Of a stretch of 64,000 bases of DNA, positions 12,701 through 24,732 are shown in pieces. The position numbers and the translations under genes were made by a program. Below the pieces are notes generated by a model that had not been told where the DNA came from, searched no databases, and saw only the letters and a list, made by a program, of their open reading frames with translations. Position 1 is the stretch's first letter. Every line of letters begins with the position of its first letter. The DNA is from Litoditis marina (Eukaryota; Nematoda; Chromadorea; Rhabditida; Rhabditidae): contig CAXIWQ010000208.1 in the NCBI GenBank assembly GCA_964036275.1, positions 186,001 to 250,000 of the forward strand. Direction: 5' to 3'.

Positions 12701-13324
12701 TTCTTTCTTTCTCTCTCTACTGTTCTGACTATACTCTTAAACCCCATAGCTGACATAGCTCGAATCGGTACTTTTTCGCGAAGGAAATGATGGACATTGT
12801 TGTTTTCGTTAATTCATGTTCACCATATTTTCAGTTTCAGGTCGAAATGTGGCTCAATTAAGATCGGATTCCGGGTTTTCGTCCATAGTGAAAAGGTGGG
12901 CTATTCACCGGGTTCTAGGGTTGTACTTTGGTGTTGTATGGCAATTACTAGTATGGGCTACTTGTTTGATTTAAGCAACAATGTAGTACATAGAAGTGGA
13001 TAGCAATAAGCTCAATGAGACTGCAGATAGAAAGTCTGCGTCTCTTTGACCTGCCCACTCTCGTCGTGATGGGCGGCTAGGAAGATGGGGGATCGAACCC
13101 AGCTGCCTAGAGCGGCAGCGCGCCGTTTTCCACTTGACCAAACCCGCACTCATTTCAGGAATGTTGACAGCCGGCGACAACCAGCCTCGTGTGCTTCGGA
13201 TGAATTTGATACTTCTGCTGTGTCGTGTCTTCTGAAGTTCGACGAAGGCAAACATGACGTCCATTTCAAATGGAAAGGTTGTGCAATAGGTGGGCATACT
13301 AGTATTTTCTCTACTTATTTGTAA
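9560..13324 (+). CDS. UVRAG-like autophagy/endosome protein with a frame break
   Basis: Exons at 9560-9663, 9955-10068, 10471-10556, 11148-11230, 11482-11577, 12087-12235, 12558-12625, 12841-12895 and 13159-13324 keep consistent phase except at one point. The coiled-coil part (LDQLKRICAKKRIALAQLEDE), the SSLLRLRRKVMIKELSEVF segment, LGLAVHFLLGISRIIDY, PLRYPLQSAAS, the stretch around LFGTRW and SRNVAQLRSDSG match the order of conserved blocks in UVRAG/Vps38, a subunit of class III PI3-kinase complex II acting in autophagosome maturation and endosome traffic. Within exon 12087-12235 the frame shifts inside a run of six C (12166-12171): with five C, IIDY runs straight into PLRYP. The N-terminal C2 domain is not visible. 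The short C-terminal exon is provisional. Confidence 0.8.
9676..9783. repeat. (CT)n microsatellite in UVRAG-like intron
   Basis: Long CT dinucleotide tract directly after the donor of the exon ending at 9663. Confidence 0.95.
12636..12721. repeat. Pyrimidine (CT/CTTT) microsatellite in intron
   Basis: Imperfect CT/CTTT tract starting a few bases after the donor at 12626. Confidence 0.9.
13083..13150 (-). repeat. tRNA-derived SINE-like piece
   Basis: Read on the minus strand, it begins with a D-arm-like GTTTGGTCAAGTGGAAAACGG, then a GCTGCC/GGCAGC stem, then a B-box-like GGTTCGATCCC with pairing arms. It ends directly at the acceptor of the last UVRAG-like exon. The anticodon arm is irregular, so I call it tRNA-derived rather than a functional tRNA. 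Confidence 0.5.
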
Positions 13325-14152
13325 TACTGTCAGTTTTATGGCGGATTTCGTTTACATTGGTTTCTGATTTTAGAATTAGAGTGAGCACAGTAGCACTTTG
13401 TGAAGAAATGTTTTCCCTTAGCAAAAGATAGTATAATTTGATGTTTGATAATATAATTTAGATAACTAGAGATTATGAGGAAAGGTGAAATAAACGTTGG
13501 GGTTAATATTTCTAGTGATCTTTCTCATCTTCCCATATAGCTATGTCATTAATCACTGTTTTTAGTGCCTGTCAAGTGCATGTTTTTGAGTCAGTAATCA
13601 TTAATAGTAATCGTACTACGGTGCTTTATATTTCTCTGTGTGTTCTCAATTTTGTGATTGTGATTTCTCAATTTTGTGATTGTTATATTGTGGTTAGTTG
13701 TTTATATATCCATAGAAGTAACTCGGTTGGACTTATATTTCATTTTTGTTCAAATCGTAGTTGTTTCATTAATTTCTCGAACAAAATCATCATTTGTTGT
13801 ATTTTAACTTGACTTAATTCTACTGTAAAAGTGTCTTTCCTGACTGCCTTGGTGATATGGATGTATGGAAGATTTCAGCTTTGTTTTTATTAGTTTTTTT
13901 CAAGTTGTTGTGATCGATTTTATTTTGGGTGCTAATCTTTGATATTCATATTTGATTTCTTGTTTCAATTCATATTTTGTTAGAATAAATATTTATGGTA
14001 TCAATAGTTTCCATGCCTATTTTGTTGTTTTAACAATCGAATATCTACTAACATTGTGTGAATGAAATTTGCTTCTAAATCCCTACCAAGGTAATGCAAT
14101 TGAGACACCCGGCTGCGATTAACTATGGTCATTTTGTTCTAATTTCGAGGCC
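13325..14152. other. No supported gene
   Basis: T-rich intergenic DNA between the UVRAG-like stop and a SINE-like repeat. Nothing recognisable. Confidence 0.5.
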
Positions 14153-14189
14153 ATGGCACCATGCCCATGCAGTTTAGTAGGTCGTAAGG

Positions 14190-14340
14190 TTTTGCATTCC
14201 AGAACGATTGGCGCCAACTTTGCGCGATTGCCCAGCTACAAACGCGAGAGAGTGGAGGTCAATGAGGCCGCAGACATCTGCGTCTCTATGACCTCTCGTC
14301 AAGGCCGCTACAAAAGTGGCTGGCCATTTGGCTAAGATCT
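14190..14340. repeat. SINE-like repeat sharing a core with 13005-13060
   Basis: The segment tcaatgaggccgcagacatc with its following tgcgtctc is nearly repeated at 13011-13045. The flank ccatttggctaa also resembles 17763-17775. It lies directly upstream of the first VPS41 exon. Confidence 0.45.
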
Positions 14341-14426
14341 GTCTGAGTTGGTTTCTGTTGTGATAATTTCCATTCTGATTCCGTGTGTTTTCAGTCATTT
14401 CCCCTCATTTTCCCATGAGAAATGAG

Positions 14427-15255
14427 TACAAACGGAGAGATTCACCGAGGAGAAGCCAATCAGTCTTCCCTCGGACGAGGACAGCGACGATGAAGAGGTG
14501 CACGCATAGTCATAACCCAATAGATGGGGCGGGGTTACGGTAGCTGTAGGGGTCACCCGGTTGATAGGGGGGGGGGGGGGGTTACGATAGGTTTAGACAT
14601 GGTACAATCGATGGTGTGGTAGTTGTATAGTGGTCATTTTCTCCCTTCACCTGCTACAGAACTTGCGTGGTTTATTAGGTGTACAATACAATGAAAGTTT
14701 GGAATATCTATAGGGTATGCGTCAAAAACATGTATTCGTTGAGTCTACCGTAGCACTAGTTCAAATATACATTTTTCCAGGTACTTTCGGAGCCGCGTTT
14801 CAAGTACGAAAGAATAGATGGAAATGACGCCAAACAGGTATGAGATAGATTATTTATTTGTTTGTTTCTGTTTGTGTTTGTTACTGAAAGGGCAAGACAA
14901 CCCTCAATTAACTAGCAGTCGGATAGTTCAAAAATTCCAATTCTATCCAAAATAAAATAAGCCATTGTGGAGCTATTTTGGAAACAGGATCGGCCATAAA
15001 CTCACGTACTCACGTGGTTCGCCAAACAATAAAATGTATGTATGTGTAGTATACAATAAGTAGGGTCGAATATTAGTCGACCTCGAAACAAGTACCCTGT
15101 AGTTTGTAGTTTGATCATGTTCCTCCTTCCAGATGCTCTAGAATCAGGTGACCACGTGTGTAGACGTTCACGAGAAGTTGATAGTCGTGGGAACCCAATC
15201 GGGGTACATCTGGATAATGGACCACCAGGGTCACGTGGACCACCAGCATGTGCCG
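14427..15255 (+). CDS. VPS41: VPS41, 5' part only
   Basis: Exons 14427?-14497, 14781-14837 and 15142-15255, all joined in phase 0. They encode an acidic stretch (SLPSDEDSDDEE), then EPRFKYERIDG, then TTCVDVHEKLIVVGTQSGYI. This is the order at the start of VPS41, the HOPS subunit that tethers late endosomes and lysosomes: acidic head, PxxKYER block, first WD40 blade. The first exon start is uncertain, because an in-frame stop lies just upstream and no in-frame ATG is seen. The start of exon 3 is placed after tctag, since nine bases earlier there would be an in-frame TAG. No further WD40 exon follows on this strand. The rest of the gene that I can see is on the minus strand at 20347-24518. Confidence 0.75.
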
Positions 15256-15540
15256 GTAGGTTGCTGTCGCTTTCATACGTATCGATTTCCATAACATGAT
15301 AGGTCATATTTTCAGGTCTTCCTGGTCCTATTTTCACAGAATAATAGAACGTCAGAACAACAGTTTGGGGTGCCATTTCCATATTTCGATCTGTTAGACT
15401 GTTGAAAAATTGTTTGATTGGTTTTGTGGCCCGCTCGAACTTTTGCTCGATTGTCAGACTGTCTAGAAGTGTTGTTTGTTGGTTCAAATTTTGTTGTTTT
15501 CAGTCTGTTTTGTTTTTAGTTTTCACCCTAGCTGTTTCTC

Positions 15541-15652
15541 TCTTCCTTTCTCTCTCTCTCTCTCCCTCTTATTAGTAATTGTCTATGAACCCTGCCTGTT
15601 ATAATTTTGTTTGGGGCTAAGCCAAATCCTAAATACATCCACACACTGTCCA

Positions 15653-15684
<32 letters not shown>

Positions 15685-15700
15685 CCCTCTCTCTCTATGA
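15541..15700. repeat. Imperfect CT microsatellites
   Basis: Two pyrimidine tracts (about 15540-15567 and 15650-15695) made mainly of ctctct and cttt. Confidence 0.9.
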
Positions 15701-17259
15701 ATGTGAATATTATTACCACATTATCAGACTTTCTCTTATTTATCGAACCTGTTTACCAGAATAAAAAAGGACAAATTATATACATTTATACAAACTTATA
15801 TGGAGCACAATACAACCTGTATAGATTTGGCACATTCCGCATTACATTTAATGGAATTGTATAATAATGTTAAAATTATATATATATTTTATAATTTAAT
15901 GGTCTTCTATGTGTGAACTGTAATAAAACTGTCTAACGGTCTATAATGTTACAATGAAAAGAAAATACAACTAGTAATTTGAAGGCGTATTCCTATAGCA
16001 GCTGGTAATAATATCACAGAAAATAGAAACACACAGTAATTCGTGCGTGTCTCAGTTATGAATAACAAAAATACAACTATAGAACACTACAAAAGTAATT
16101 TTATTATTTCAAGACTGTGTACACTAAAGACTAAACCCAACTTGTATCGTAAGTTTCTGGAATTATACTAGAAATATCAGACAGCTAGTTGATTCGGGCT
16201 ACAAGTAGGGTTTCAATATTAGCTAATGGAAAACATGCATATTGATTGAGTTAACTATCTCTAATTAGGTCTACAAAATGTACAATTAAAGAAGTATGAA
16301 AATAGCATGAGACACTAGAACCTCGATAGATATATGTTCAATACACAAATGAGTGAGATTGGGATCAACACAACCTTCGACCTACGCCGAGAGAGCATGG
16401 CTGACGGAGAGGGCATAGAGAAGCAGAGACTGGGAAAACATCTTGCGCAGCGCATGCCCAAAATCGGCGGGCCGCCTGCACTCAAAATGCCGGGCCTTTG
16501 CGTACAACATTCCGATCGCTAATTTCGTGCATGCGGTCCGCAAATCGTGGGCATGCGGAGCGCAGAACATAGCATCACCCCGGCAGCCGTCCTGGGGCAC
16601 CTATTCGTTCATAATCAAATTTATAGGCTAACATCTGAAAGGAAAAGAAAATATAACTGATTGACATCTATTTTCATATATTTATTGTAGAAAAGCAGCA
16701 ACAAAACATATAATTCAAAGCAGATATGCAGCAAACAAACAATCAATCAATAGATCACACAACAACTAATAACGAATCTTCGGAAAAAGTGGTCCTGATG
16801 ATCTGGTACGTGATCTTCTTATTCCAGATTCCGGTGATACCTACAAAAAAACATACTAGAACATTATTACGTGCAAAAACAGAATCACAACCCCTCATGA
16901 ATGATATTTCACTCATTTTATTGAGCAACTACACGAAATTGTTTTGATAAAACCAACAATTATGAGTGGAATCTACCCCACATTCTCACAGAGGCAAAAG
17001 AGAGTTCCTAAAGTAGCCACGCTTTTCTGTAATTCTCCAAAATTTGGAAAAACTATTCCGTTTTTCGATAAACCAAGTGTGAGAGTAACTAATTGAAAAA
17101 TTCTGAGAGAACTAGGACTGACAAGCAGCCTATAACTTATAGCAACAAAACGAGTAAAATAAAATATAATATAATATCAAAAATCGATAAATGCATTCAC
17201 CTACCTTATAACTCGAAGTTTCGGGTTGCATACGTCTGTTCTACGAACAACCATACGTC
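15701..17259. other. No supported gene; GC-rich island at 16390-16600
   Basis: Mostly AT-rich. The GC-rich patch 16390-16600 shares phrases (gccgcctgcact, gcatgcg, gtccgcaaa) with another patch at 19500-19640, suggesting an old repeat. Open frames there are probably a by-product of base composition. Confidence 0.4.
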
Positions 17260-18558
17260 TCACAAGAGGCCAACTAATGTGGCCTGGGCTGCGGTTTCCT
17301 GCAAGATCGAAAGGTTGAACTTAGGTATGTTAAAGTTGAACTCGAACCTCGAAATTTTCCAAAACTCGAAAATTTGAACCGATTTGGACAAGTACACGAG
17401 GGTGGTCCTACTTGTCCATCCTAGCTGGATACACCAACGTTTCTTGGCTTTAGCAGAAGGTCTGCGGGTGAACAGTTGTATGCTTGCATGCCTAACTAAT
17501 TGTTGGTTTCAAAAAATCTCCATTGAAGTTGGGTAAAACATTGGAATTTCGTGAGTAAAAAACTGGTTGCAGGTTTGAATTCATACCGGGGTACCGAACT
17601 CCGAGGCAAAACCGCTCCCTTCTCATGCGTGAAAAAAACACTATTTCTGAGAATTATCTGCCGGGAACTGATTGGATAATTAATCATTACATACCTTATC
17701 GAGCAGACACTCCATTTAACCGTCGAATAGCCGGAGAGCAGGACAAAAAACGCCAGCTGCCGGTGGACCAGCCATTTAGCCAAACGACATTTTCTCCACC
17801 AGACAACAATTACCTAGAAAATTGACTACTTCATAGTATCTGAGTTACACGTAGAAATGAGGGGGCCAGCCGCCAATAAGCGTAATTCGATTGGGAATAA
17901 GAAACACTGGAAGTCCCAAGGCCAAAAGATACACACAGTTTCATGTTTTCTTTGAATTAGGCGAAACTATCATTTACGGACAACTCGTTCCCGCGTTGCG
18001 TGCAACAACTCGTTCCCGCAGAAGCGACAACTCGTCCCCAGTCCAAAAATTGCTCAAATTAGCTTAAAACTTACAAATCCCAGCTGACCGTTGGAATATA
18101 TAAGTGTAATATTAGAACTTTAAAACTAAAAACACCAACCTTATGGTAGAGCGAAAGACCGAATATCATATTTCCGCACTTCTCACAAACCGCAAAGCCA
18201 TTCCATGTGGCTTGTACCTGCAAGATGCGTTGAAGAGAATTTAAAGAAGCACAATGAGCTAGATTCAGGCTTACGATAAATTGGCGAAAATGTGAATGAG
18301 TCAGCACTGTTTCAACCGCCAACACTTGCAAGGGCGGCGGACGAGAGCATAACGAAAGTACTAAAAACTTTGAGTCTTCCTCAAAAAGTCAAAATCTAAA
18401 TTTTGCTAGAATAAGTAACAATTGTGGCATTCCAAGCGTGACATAGTCATTAACTATCTTCTCTCACCAGACGACAAGACATGAGATACCCACCTTATGA
18501 ACATAAACTCCGAAGGGAGTATAATCGACGACTGTAATCCACCTCTTTATTGTCTTCT
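17260..18558 (-). CDS. Unidentified short gene fragment with a CxxC motif
   Basis: Three minus-strand exons in consistent phase: 18558-18494 (TIKRWITVVDYTPFGVYVHK), 18217-18140 (ATWNGFAVCEKCGNMIFG...) and 17298-17260, ending in a stop. The first exon needs an upstream exon that I did not find. CEKC could be half of a zinc-binding site, but no partner cysteines are visible. It lies downstream of the VPS41 3' part on the same strand, yet its phase does not fit the last VPS41 exon, so I treat it as separate. No function is assigned. Confidence 0.4.
17971..18075 (+). mobile_element. ACTCGTCCCC-ended element, truncated copy
   Basis: It begins with acggacaactcgttcccg and two further copies of the 15-16 base motif, followed by tccaaaaattgctcaaatta. 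This matches the left end of the complete copies at 33057 and 47844. The right part is missing. Confidence 0.65.
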
Positions 18559-19980
18559 CTGCTTGATCCAAATGACAAATATGATGACATCATATTTCCT
18601 GAAAGTTGGAGACGTTTTCTAGTTATGTTTACTCTGTACAAAATAAGGTAATCACACGAGAGCCCGGTTGGATAGACAACAAGAACTAAATGGGAACTGG
18701 TTAGTTTCAAAACAGGGAATTGTTTTTACAAGTGACCATATTCATTCTGTAGATACCGGAGAAACAAAATACGAAACCAACCAAATTTGTGGTTACTATA
18801 AAACGAGTTACTTGTAATGTGTAATTGTTGAATATGATGAAAATACATGAGGATTATGTCACTTCAGATTGTTGGCTTGAACTAAACACAACCAACATAA
18901 TTTTACGTGGTTTTCAAGCAGCAAATTTTCAAATTACCCGAAACATGTAAAAAGTAGCGAAAAAATGAGTGAAGAAAAGAACTACAAAGGCAAACTTACA
19001 TAGAACGCAGGAAATCAACGAAACACTACACTACAACAGCAAATAGATTTAAGTTATAGGCTGTAAAAACAACAAAAATACAAAAAATCAGAATATGATG
19101 ATGAAAATATTTGAAAATGACGAGTACGACATCGTTTATTACGTTCATTATGTAAGCCGCGGGTATGACGACCACGTACGGCGTTGGATTTAAACAGGGG
19201 GATTGAGATAAATTCTCGCAGAACTGAACAAAATTTTGTGTCTTCTTGAATTATCTGTGATATTTTGGCTTGAGAGAGAACCACTTCAAGCATCCTTCGT
19301 TCGTATCATTGGATAACTGCATTTAGTAACTAAATGATCGTGATAAGACATCGAGAGTTTACTAGATGGATAGCCACAAGGGTGGTACATTCACTATCAC
19401 TATCACCAATTGTAATAATAGTACACAATTTCAAATTTACTAAACTAATCGAATACAAATATCTTAATTGGACCATTTAACACAGTTTTACTGACTGCGA
19501 AGGGCAAGCCCTCGTTTTGCGGTCCGCCTGCACTTCCGGGAGTGCATGCGCTCCGCAAAATAGGCCTGGCGGCCCAAAAAGAGGGCGGATTTTGCATGCG
19601 CTCGGCGATACTTTCTCCGAGGAGCCGTTTTCCTAGTTGACAATTTCGTCTCGAGTCGCCTGGCTGCATGCAGAACAGGCGCCAGTTTCCACCAACTTTT
19701 TACGCTCAATCTGAAAATAAGTTGATGAATAGAAGGAAAACATCTCGGATTAAATAGCCTAAAAGATACCTTTCAGAGTCGCGAAATCTCCCGTTTAGGG
19801 CCTAATAGTTGCTCGACTTTTCACCCATGACGTTGATAGATGAAATAGAACTGAAAATCAATCGATACCTCTATACAACACGCGGAATGCGACGCGTGGC
19901 CGCAGCCGAATAATCTCAGTTCGCCCACTCGACCAGATGACGTCACGAGAAGTCTCTCTCTGGAAGGAGGCAGTATCATC

Positions 19981-20024
<44 letters not shown>

Positions 20025-20346
20025 TCTCTCTCTCTCTCTCTCTTCCCCCTTTCTCTCTAGAATACGTAGAAGTCAAATATAAAAAGTTTCCGGAGCTCAG
20101 GCGAAACATGCCTCGTAAGTGTGCGTAGAGATGAATGCTCGAGTCAAGGCAAAGTTGAATAATTATTAGAAGAAACCTACTATTAACATTGCTATTACCT
20201 TCACTCTGAATGTCTAAACGAGTGAAAAGTATATTTGGACAGGCAAACCGACTTTCTGGAATATTTCGATCATTTGACTTATATCTTCACAAAAACCATA
20301 TATCGGCCAAGTAGACCAATATTCTACTATTGATCATTTGACCTAC
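18559..20346. other. No supported gene; GC-rich patch and microsatellite
   Basis: The GC-rich patch 19491-19707 is open on the minus strand after a TTTTCAG acceptor and resembles the patch near 16500, so I regard it as repeat-derived. A CT tract lies at 19981-20043. Nothing else was recognised. Confidence 0.4.
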
Positions 20347-23300
20347 CCGCAGACGGCACATTTGGTGCGTATTCCTATTGGCGCGGTTCGCTGCTGCGCG
20401 TCGAGGAAGTTGGTGAGGAGGACGCGAGAGTCGGTGTGCGTCGCCGCGCGACAGCCGCGCATCAAATCGACGCGCGCCGCGCAATCGCGCAGCACTTGCG
20501 CCAACGCGTCGCGCAGACCCGGAATCGACATGCACACCGGGATCTGGAAACGAGACTGGTATAAATGTTCATTCAGAGGAGACAGCCGAAAAGTTCATTT
20601 ATCTAGTTTTAAAATCTCATTGTTTTAGAAGACCAAACTAACACTGAGCACGAGTACTATCAACTCAACTTTCAAGGTTTGCATCTGATTGGAGTAGTAC
20701 TCGATACAAATAACCAGCAAACTTCACAATCATTCGATTGTGAAGTTTTCTTTGAGTAATGTAGAGCGAGTAACGTAGAACTGTATTACAAAGACTAGTT
20801 ATTACAAAGACATCTGATTGGAGTAGTACTCGATACAAATAACCAGCAAACTTCACAATCATTCGATTGTGAAGTTTTCTTTGAGTAATGTAGAGCGAGT
20901 AACGTAGAACTGTATTACAAAGACTAGTTATTACAAAGACATCTGATTGGAGTAGTACTCGATACAAATAACCAGCAAACTTCACAATCATTCGATTGTG
21001 AAGTTTTCTTTGAGTAATGTAGAGCGAGTAACGTAGAACTGTATTACAAAGACTAGTTATTACAAAGACATCTGATTGGAGTAGTACTCGATACAAATAA
21101 CCAGCAAACGAGTAACGTAGAACTGTATTACAAAGACTAGTTACCGAACTATTTGGCAACCAACAAAATTTCTCAGTTAAATATGACAAACCCCCCCAGA
21201 ATAATCGGGGGGGGGGGGGGGCATAAGTATAACCTTCCGTCTTCTCAGTCAAACGGACCTTCTGAATGACGGTCAACGGGTCGACACTGCTCCCCGCGTG
21301 TCTCAGCAGTTGTGATATGTGTTCCGGGGACTCGACCACTTTGGTGATCAAATGAGTCCAAAGATCAGGGTCCTCGTGCTCTGAACACAAGCAGAAGGTC
21401 AGACTTCCATCAGAGAGATAGATCAAAAATCGAAAATCAATCTTTTCAGTGTAAATCAGTGGTGCACAAATTATTTCAATGAAAAACATACTTGACCGAT
21501 CTGTGTTTTCAATGAATCGGTTAACTGTATAGCAAAAACCATAAAAATTCATCTCTCAGAACCACCATTATATGTCAAAGAGACATTTATCAGAAACATT
21601 GTACTTATTCTCACAAACAATGAGAAACTACATTAGCAACTGTCCACCCACCTTTACAATAGTCGATGGCCTTGTCCAGTCTATTGTATCTCTCCACCAT
21701 CAGAGTCAGAGCCTCTGAATGATTTCCACTTTTCCCGAGTAGTAAAATTCTCTAAAAAAGTGTAAATTGGTTTAGAACGAGAAAATAAAGAAGAGCTCAG
21801 TTGACTAGGAGGAATCATTGCCGCCCGGAAATGGCAACTAACAAATGAGGTGTCAGAGCAATTATGCATTCTATCACTGCCCCGGGCGGGAATCGAACAC
21901 GGGCCCTCCGCGCGCCACGAAACACACAGGCCCGCGGACACGGCGACCACACGGCTGGAAGCAATGAACAGCTCATATCTACACAATTTGGACGGTCGGC
22001 CTTGTCGCGCAAAAGCTTAAGCGCAGTAAATGTACAAATTTGTCAAAATAATATTCTACAACTATCCATTTCACGTTAAAACCAACTTCTGAAGCTGGTA
22101 CAAACGTGAAAACTACAGCGAGATCAAACTACAACCCACAACACACCTCCTACCCTCTATTGTCAAGTATTGTGGAGTATAGTGTGCGCGTAACAGGGCA
22201 AACGTACCCTTTTCTTTTCAACTTTTCTCTCCGATTACCCTTTTGGAGTGCCACATATTATGTGGAAAGTCACGTGTTCAATCGCGAATAAATTCAATTC
22301 AATTATATTCTAACTATCACCCACTGGATCAAACTACAGACCTCCTCCACATATTTCTTCTCGGTACAGATATCGAGTGCCCTCATAATATGGTAGTTCT
22401 CGTTCTTCCTCAGAAACGGAATGAGCCTCTTCCTGTCGTATTCTGCATAGAGACGAACAGCCTGATCGGCAAACTCCGCCCCCTCATTCTTGTTCAAAAG
22501 ACGGGTCAAATAGGCCATCTGAAATGGAGGGACAGAATGTAACCATTGTCATTTATACGCCTACTTATACAGTATCCGGTTATACAAACGGTTGAAAAAC
22601 ACTCTAAAAGGTCATATTTTGATGTTCAAAAACCATTTGGAATAAAACCATCTGAAAATAGAACACCTGCAAAACTAGTAATCAAAGTTACATGTTTGTG
22701 ACCTTTGGTAAGAATAGGAAGAGACTGCCGCTATCTCTCTCTCTATGTTTCTCTCTCCACCCCCTCTCAGTATCTCTCTTCTAGATAGTTAAAAGCGGTA
22801 TACCTACCTGTAACTTCGGTTGCATGGCTATCTTGGTCATAACCAGTGCTGCCGGAACACTGTCTTCATTGTCCAATAGAAGTCGCAACGCGAGATCAGT
22901 ATTGATTTCCATCAATTCCGAAATTCGATTTTTGACCTGCAAATATGGTTACTGTAGTCAAAAGCACTTTCACGTGAAAAGTGTTACTCATACGTTAACT
23001 CGCTAATTAGCTTCAACCCATTCGAGTGATTTATAGAAATTACTTCTAATAACTTTATTCATTTTTTAAGCTCAAAGTGTTAAGTTACAACTACAACCCC
23101 TATAAAGACCATATCACTATATGTGAAAGAAAAACATGCGAAACGCGATTGCAAAAGATATTTGGAGGTATGGGGAATTGAACCCCAGACTTCTCGCATG
23201 CGAAGCGAGCGCTCTACCCTTGAGCTATACCCCCGCCGACTGGTTTCGCAAACAACGTGGGCCATTGCCGCGCTATATCGATCTGTTGCACACAGACCCT

Positions 23301-24518
23301 CTCTCGTTATTTCGAAGGTATAACCATACAGACATACACCCAAGAAAACGGTTTCGGAAAAAATGCGGACAAAAGTTGACTATATTTTATCTGTGAAGTT
23401 TGAACACACTTATCTATCGAATTACCTTTTTACTGAAAATTTTCCAGGTTCCCCCAACATATTTAGATAAGAAACTCATTCTCGCTATTTTGTTTACAAA
23501 ACACTTGTGTGGAGCCAAACTAACCAGCTCGAACAGTTGATACTTGTCGATGATGGCAAATATGTCCTGATCTTTGATCTTCATGTAGATTTTGATGGTC
23601 GACTCGAACTTTCGCTCGTAAATGTACAGACGAGCGAGGGCCTGAAACAGACATTTCTCCTCCTCCGGACTTATTTTCTCGTCTGGAAAACGAATGAAAA
23701 TAGAACCAATTGAGAACAAACTACAGGTAACAAACTACAAATACACAGTCACTCGGAAAACCAAACCGCACTTTTATTTTGGAAGATTATAGGTTAAAAG
23801 GTAGAAGCGAAAGATAAGTGTTATCCTGAAAGCTGACCCATAATAATGACCTGAGAAAACAACTAGTCACATATAGTACATTTCACCGATCGATGTCCTT
23901 CTACAGTAATCCGTCAGCTATTCAGAAAGGTTTTTCTAGTGAGTGGTTCATTATTTTGGTTTCAAACTTTCGGAGTTTGTAGTAGTAAACGTGCAGAAGA
24001 TACTACCAAAACTTGAAAAGACTCCAGCAACGCCAATATACCAAACTTTAACCTAGAAAATTGATCAGATTACTGTAGAGGTTTATAAGTGGGTGGAACG
24101 AACTATATCATGATTATTCCCCAACTAAATGAATCAAACGTGTTTTTCGATAACAAACGAACGAAACTTGTGTAGCCCTACTGGACATTCCCTTCTGCAT
24201 TCGAAGTAGAGTCAATGTGCTCAGCGAACCTGGAAAATTAGCACATTTTGTAAAACTGGTCATTTTGTAACATAGTTCGTAATCAAAACCGATCTCATGA
24301 TTCCTTTGCCTTTCCCAATTCTGGGAAGAAATAGCAGCTCGCTGGTTCGATTCTCTTCTGAGGCAGCCAGTTCATAACTGCCACATACTATAGAGTACCA
24401 CGACTTTTGAGCCAAATGGGAACTGTAGGCAATTAATCTTCTAACCTGTTCTATATAGATCGGGACTCCATAGTTTGACCAATCGATTGAACATTCTGAC
24501 ATCATTGTAGAGGGCTGC
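20347..24518 (-). CDS. VPS41: VPS41, 3' part only
   Basis: Minus-strand exons 24518-24446, 23682-23525, 22936-22808, 22518-22342, 21751-21652, 21380-21259 and 20543-20347. They encode, in order, ALYNDVRMFNRLVKLWSPDLY, the clathrin-repeat segment ARLYIYERKFESTIKIYMKI, LRLLLDNEDS, LYAEYDRKRLIPFLRKNE, RYNRLDKAIDYCK, DPDLWTHLITKVV, and SIPGLRDALAQVLRD ending in KCAVCG. This is the VPS41 CHCR region and the first CxxC of its C-terminal zinc finger. The rest of the RING-like finger is not found. One short exon between 24446 and 23682 is probably missing from my model. The last exon is unusually GC-rich compared with its surroundings. The 5' part of the same family is on the plus strand at 14427-15255; about 350 residues of propeller and linker are absent from the window. 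Confidence 0.85.
20682..21118. repeat. 129-bp tandem repeat, about 3.4 copies
   Basis: Units begin at 20682, 20811, 20940 and 21069 (catctgattggagtag...), an exact period of 129. Each full unit holds a hairpin, acttcacaatc/gattgtgaagt. The array lies in a VPS41 intron. 129 is a multiple of three, so it produces a long spurious reading frame. Confidence 0.95.
21888..21965 (-). repeat. tRNA-derived SINE-like piece
   Basis: The minus strand carries a B-box-like GTTCGATTCCC and an upstream GTGTGGTCGCC segment resembling a degenerate D-arm. GC-rich against an AT-rich intron. The fold is not a normal tRNA. Confidence 0.4.
23164..23234 (-). tRNA. tRNA-Ala (anticodon CGC)
   Basis: 71 bases that fold into a full cloverleaf on the minus strand. 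The acceptor stem is GGGGGTA/TACCTCC (one G-T pair), the D-arm GCTC..GAGC, the anticodon stem CTCGC/GCGAG with loop TTCGCAT, and the T-arm TGGGG-TTCAATT-CCCCA. A box TAGCTCAAGGG and B box GGTTCAATTCC are both present. The anticodon CGC reads GCG alanine codons. It has no intron and lies in a VPS41 intron on the same strand. Confidence 0.93.
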
Positions 24519-24540
24519 CTGTAGCACACTTTCATAGCAA

Positions 24541-24625
24541 GAGAGAGAGAGAGGGGGGGGGGGGGGGGGGGGGGGGGAGAGGGAGAGAGGGAGAGGAAGG
24601 GAGGGAGAGAGAGAGTAAGTATAGG
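24541..24625. repeat. GA/poly-G low-complexity tract
   Basis: A run of about 24 G (24554-24577) between GA repeats. Assembled length is unreliable. Confidence 0.9.
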
Positions 24626-24732
24626 TGGGTTAGGAAGAGGAAGAGGCAAAGAGCGAGAGGGAGGGAGAGAGAGCCTGAGATAGTAACAGAGGGAGAGAGA
24701 GAGTAAGGATGAATGGGTTAGAAAGTATGAGA

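Noticed and set aside
15111..15299. Collagen-like Gly-Pro-Pro reading on the plus strand
   Set aside because: The same bases read in another frame give a conserved VPS41 WD40 strand in phase with the neighbouring exon.
16334..16631. Overlapping ORFs in the GC-rich patch
   Set aside because: Open in several frames because of base composition; part of a degenerate repeat shared with 19500-19640.
20665..21552. 295-codon minus-strand ORF
   Set aside because: Most of it is the 129-bp tandem repeat, which is open because the period is a multiple of three; only 21259-21380 is a supported exon, in this frame by chance.
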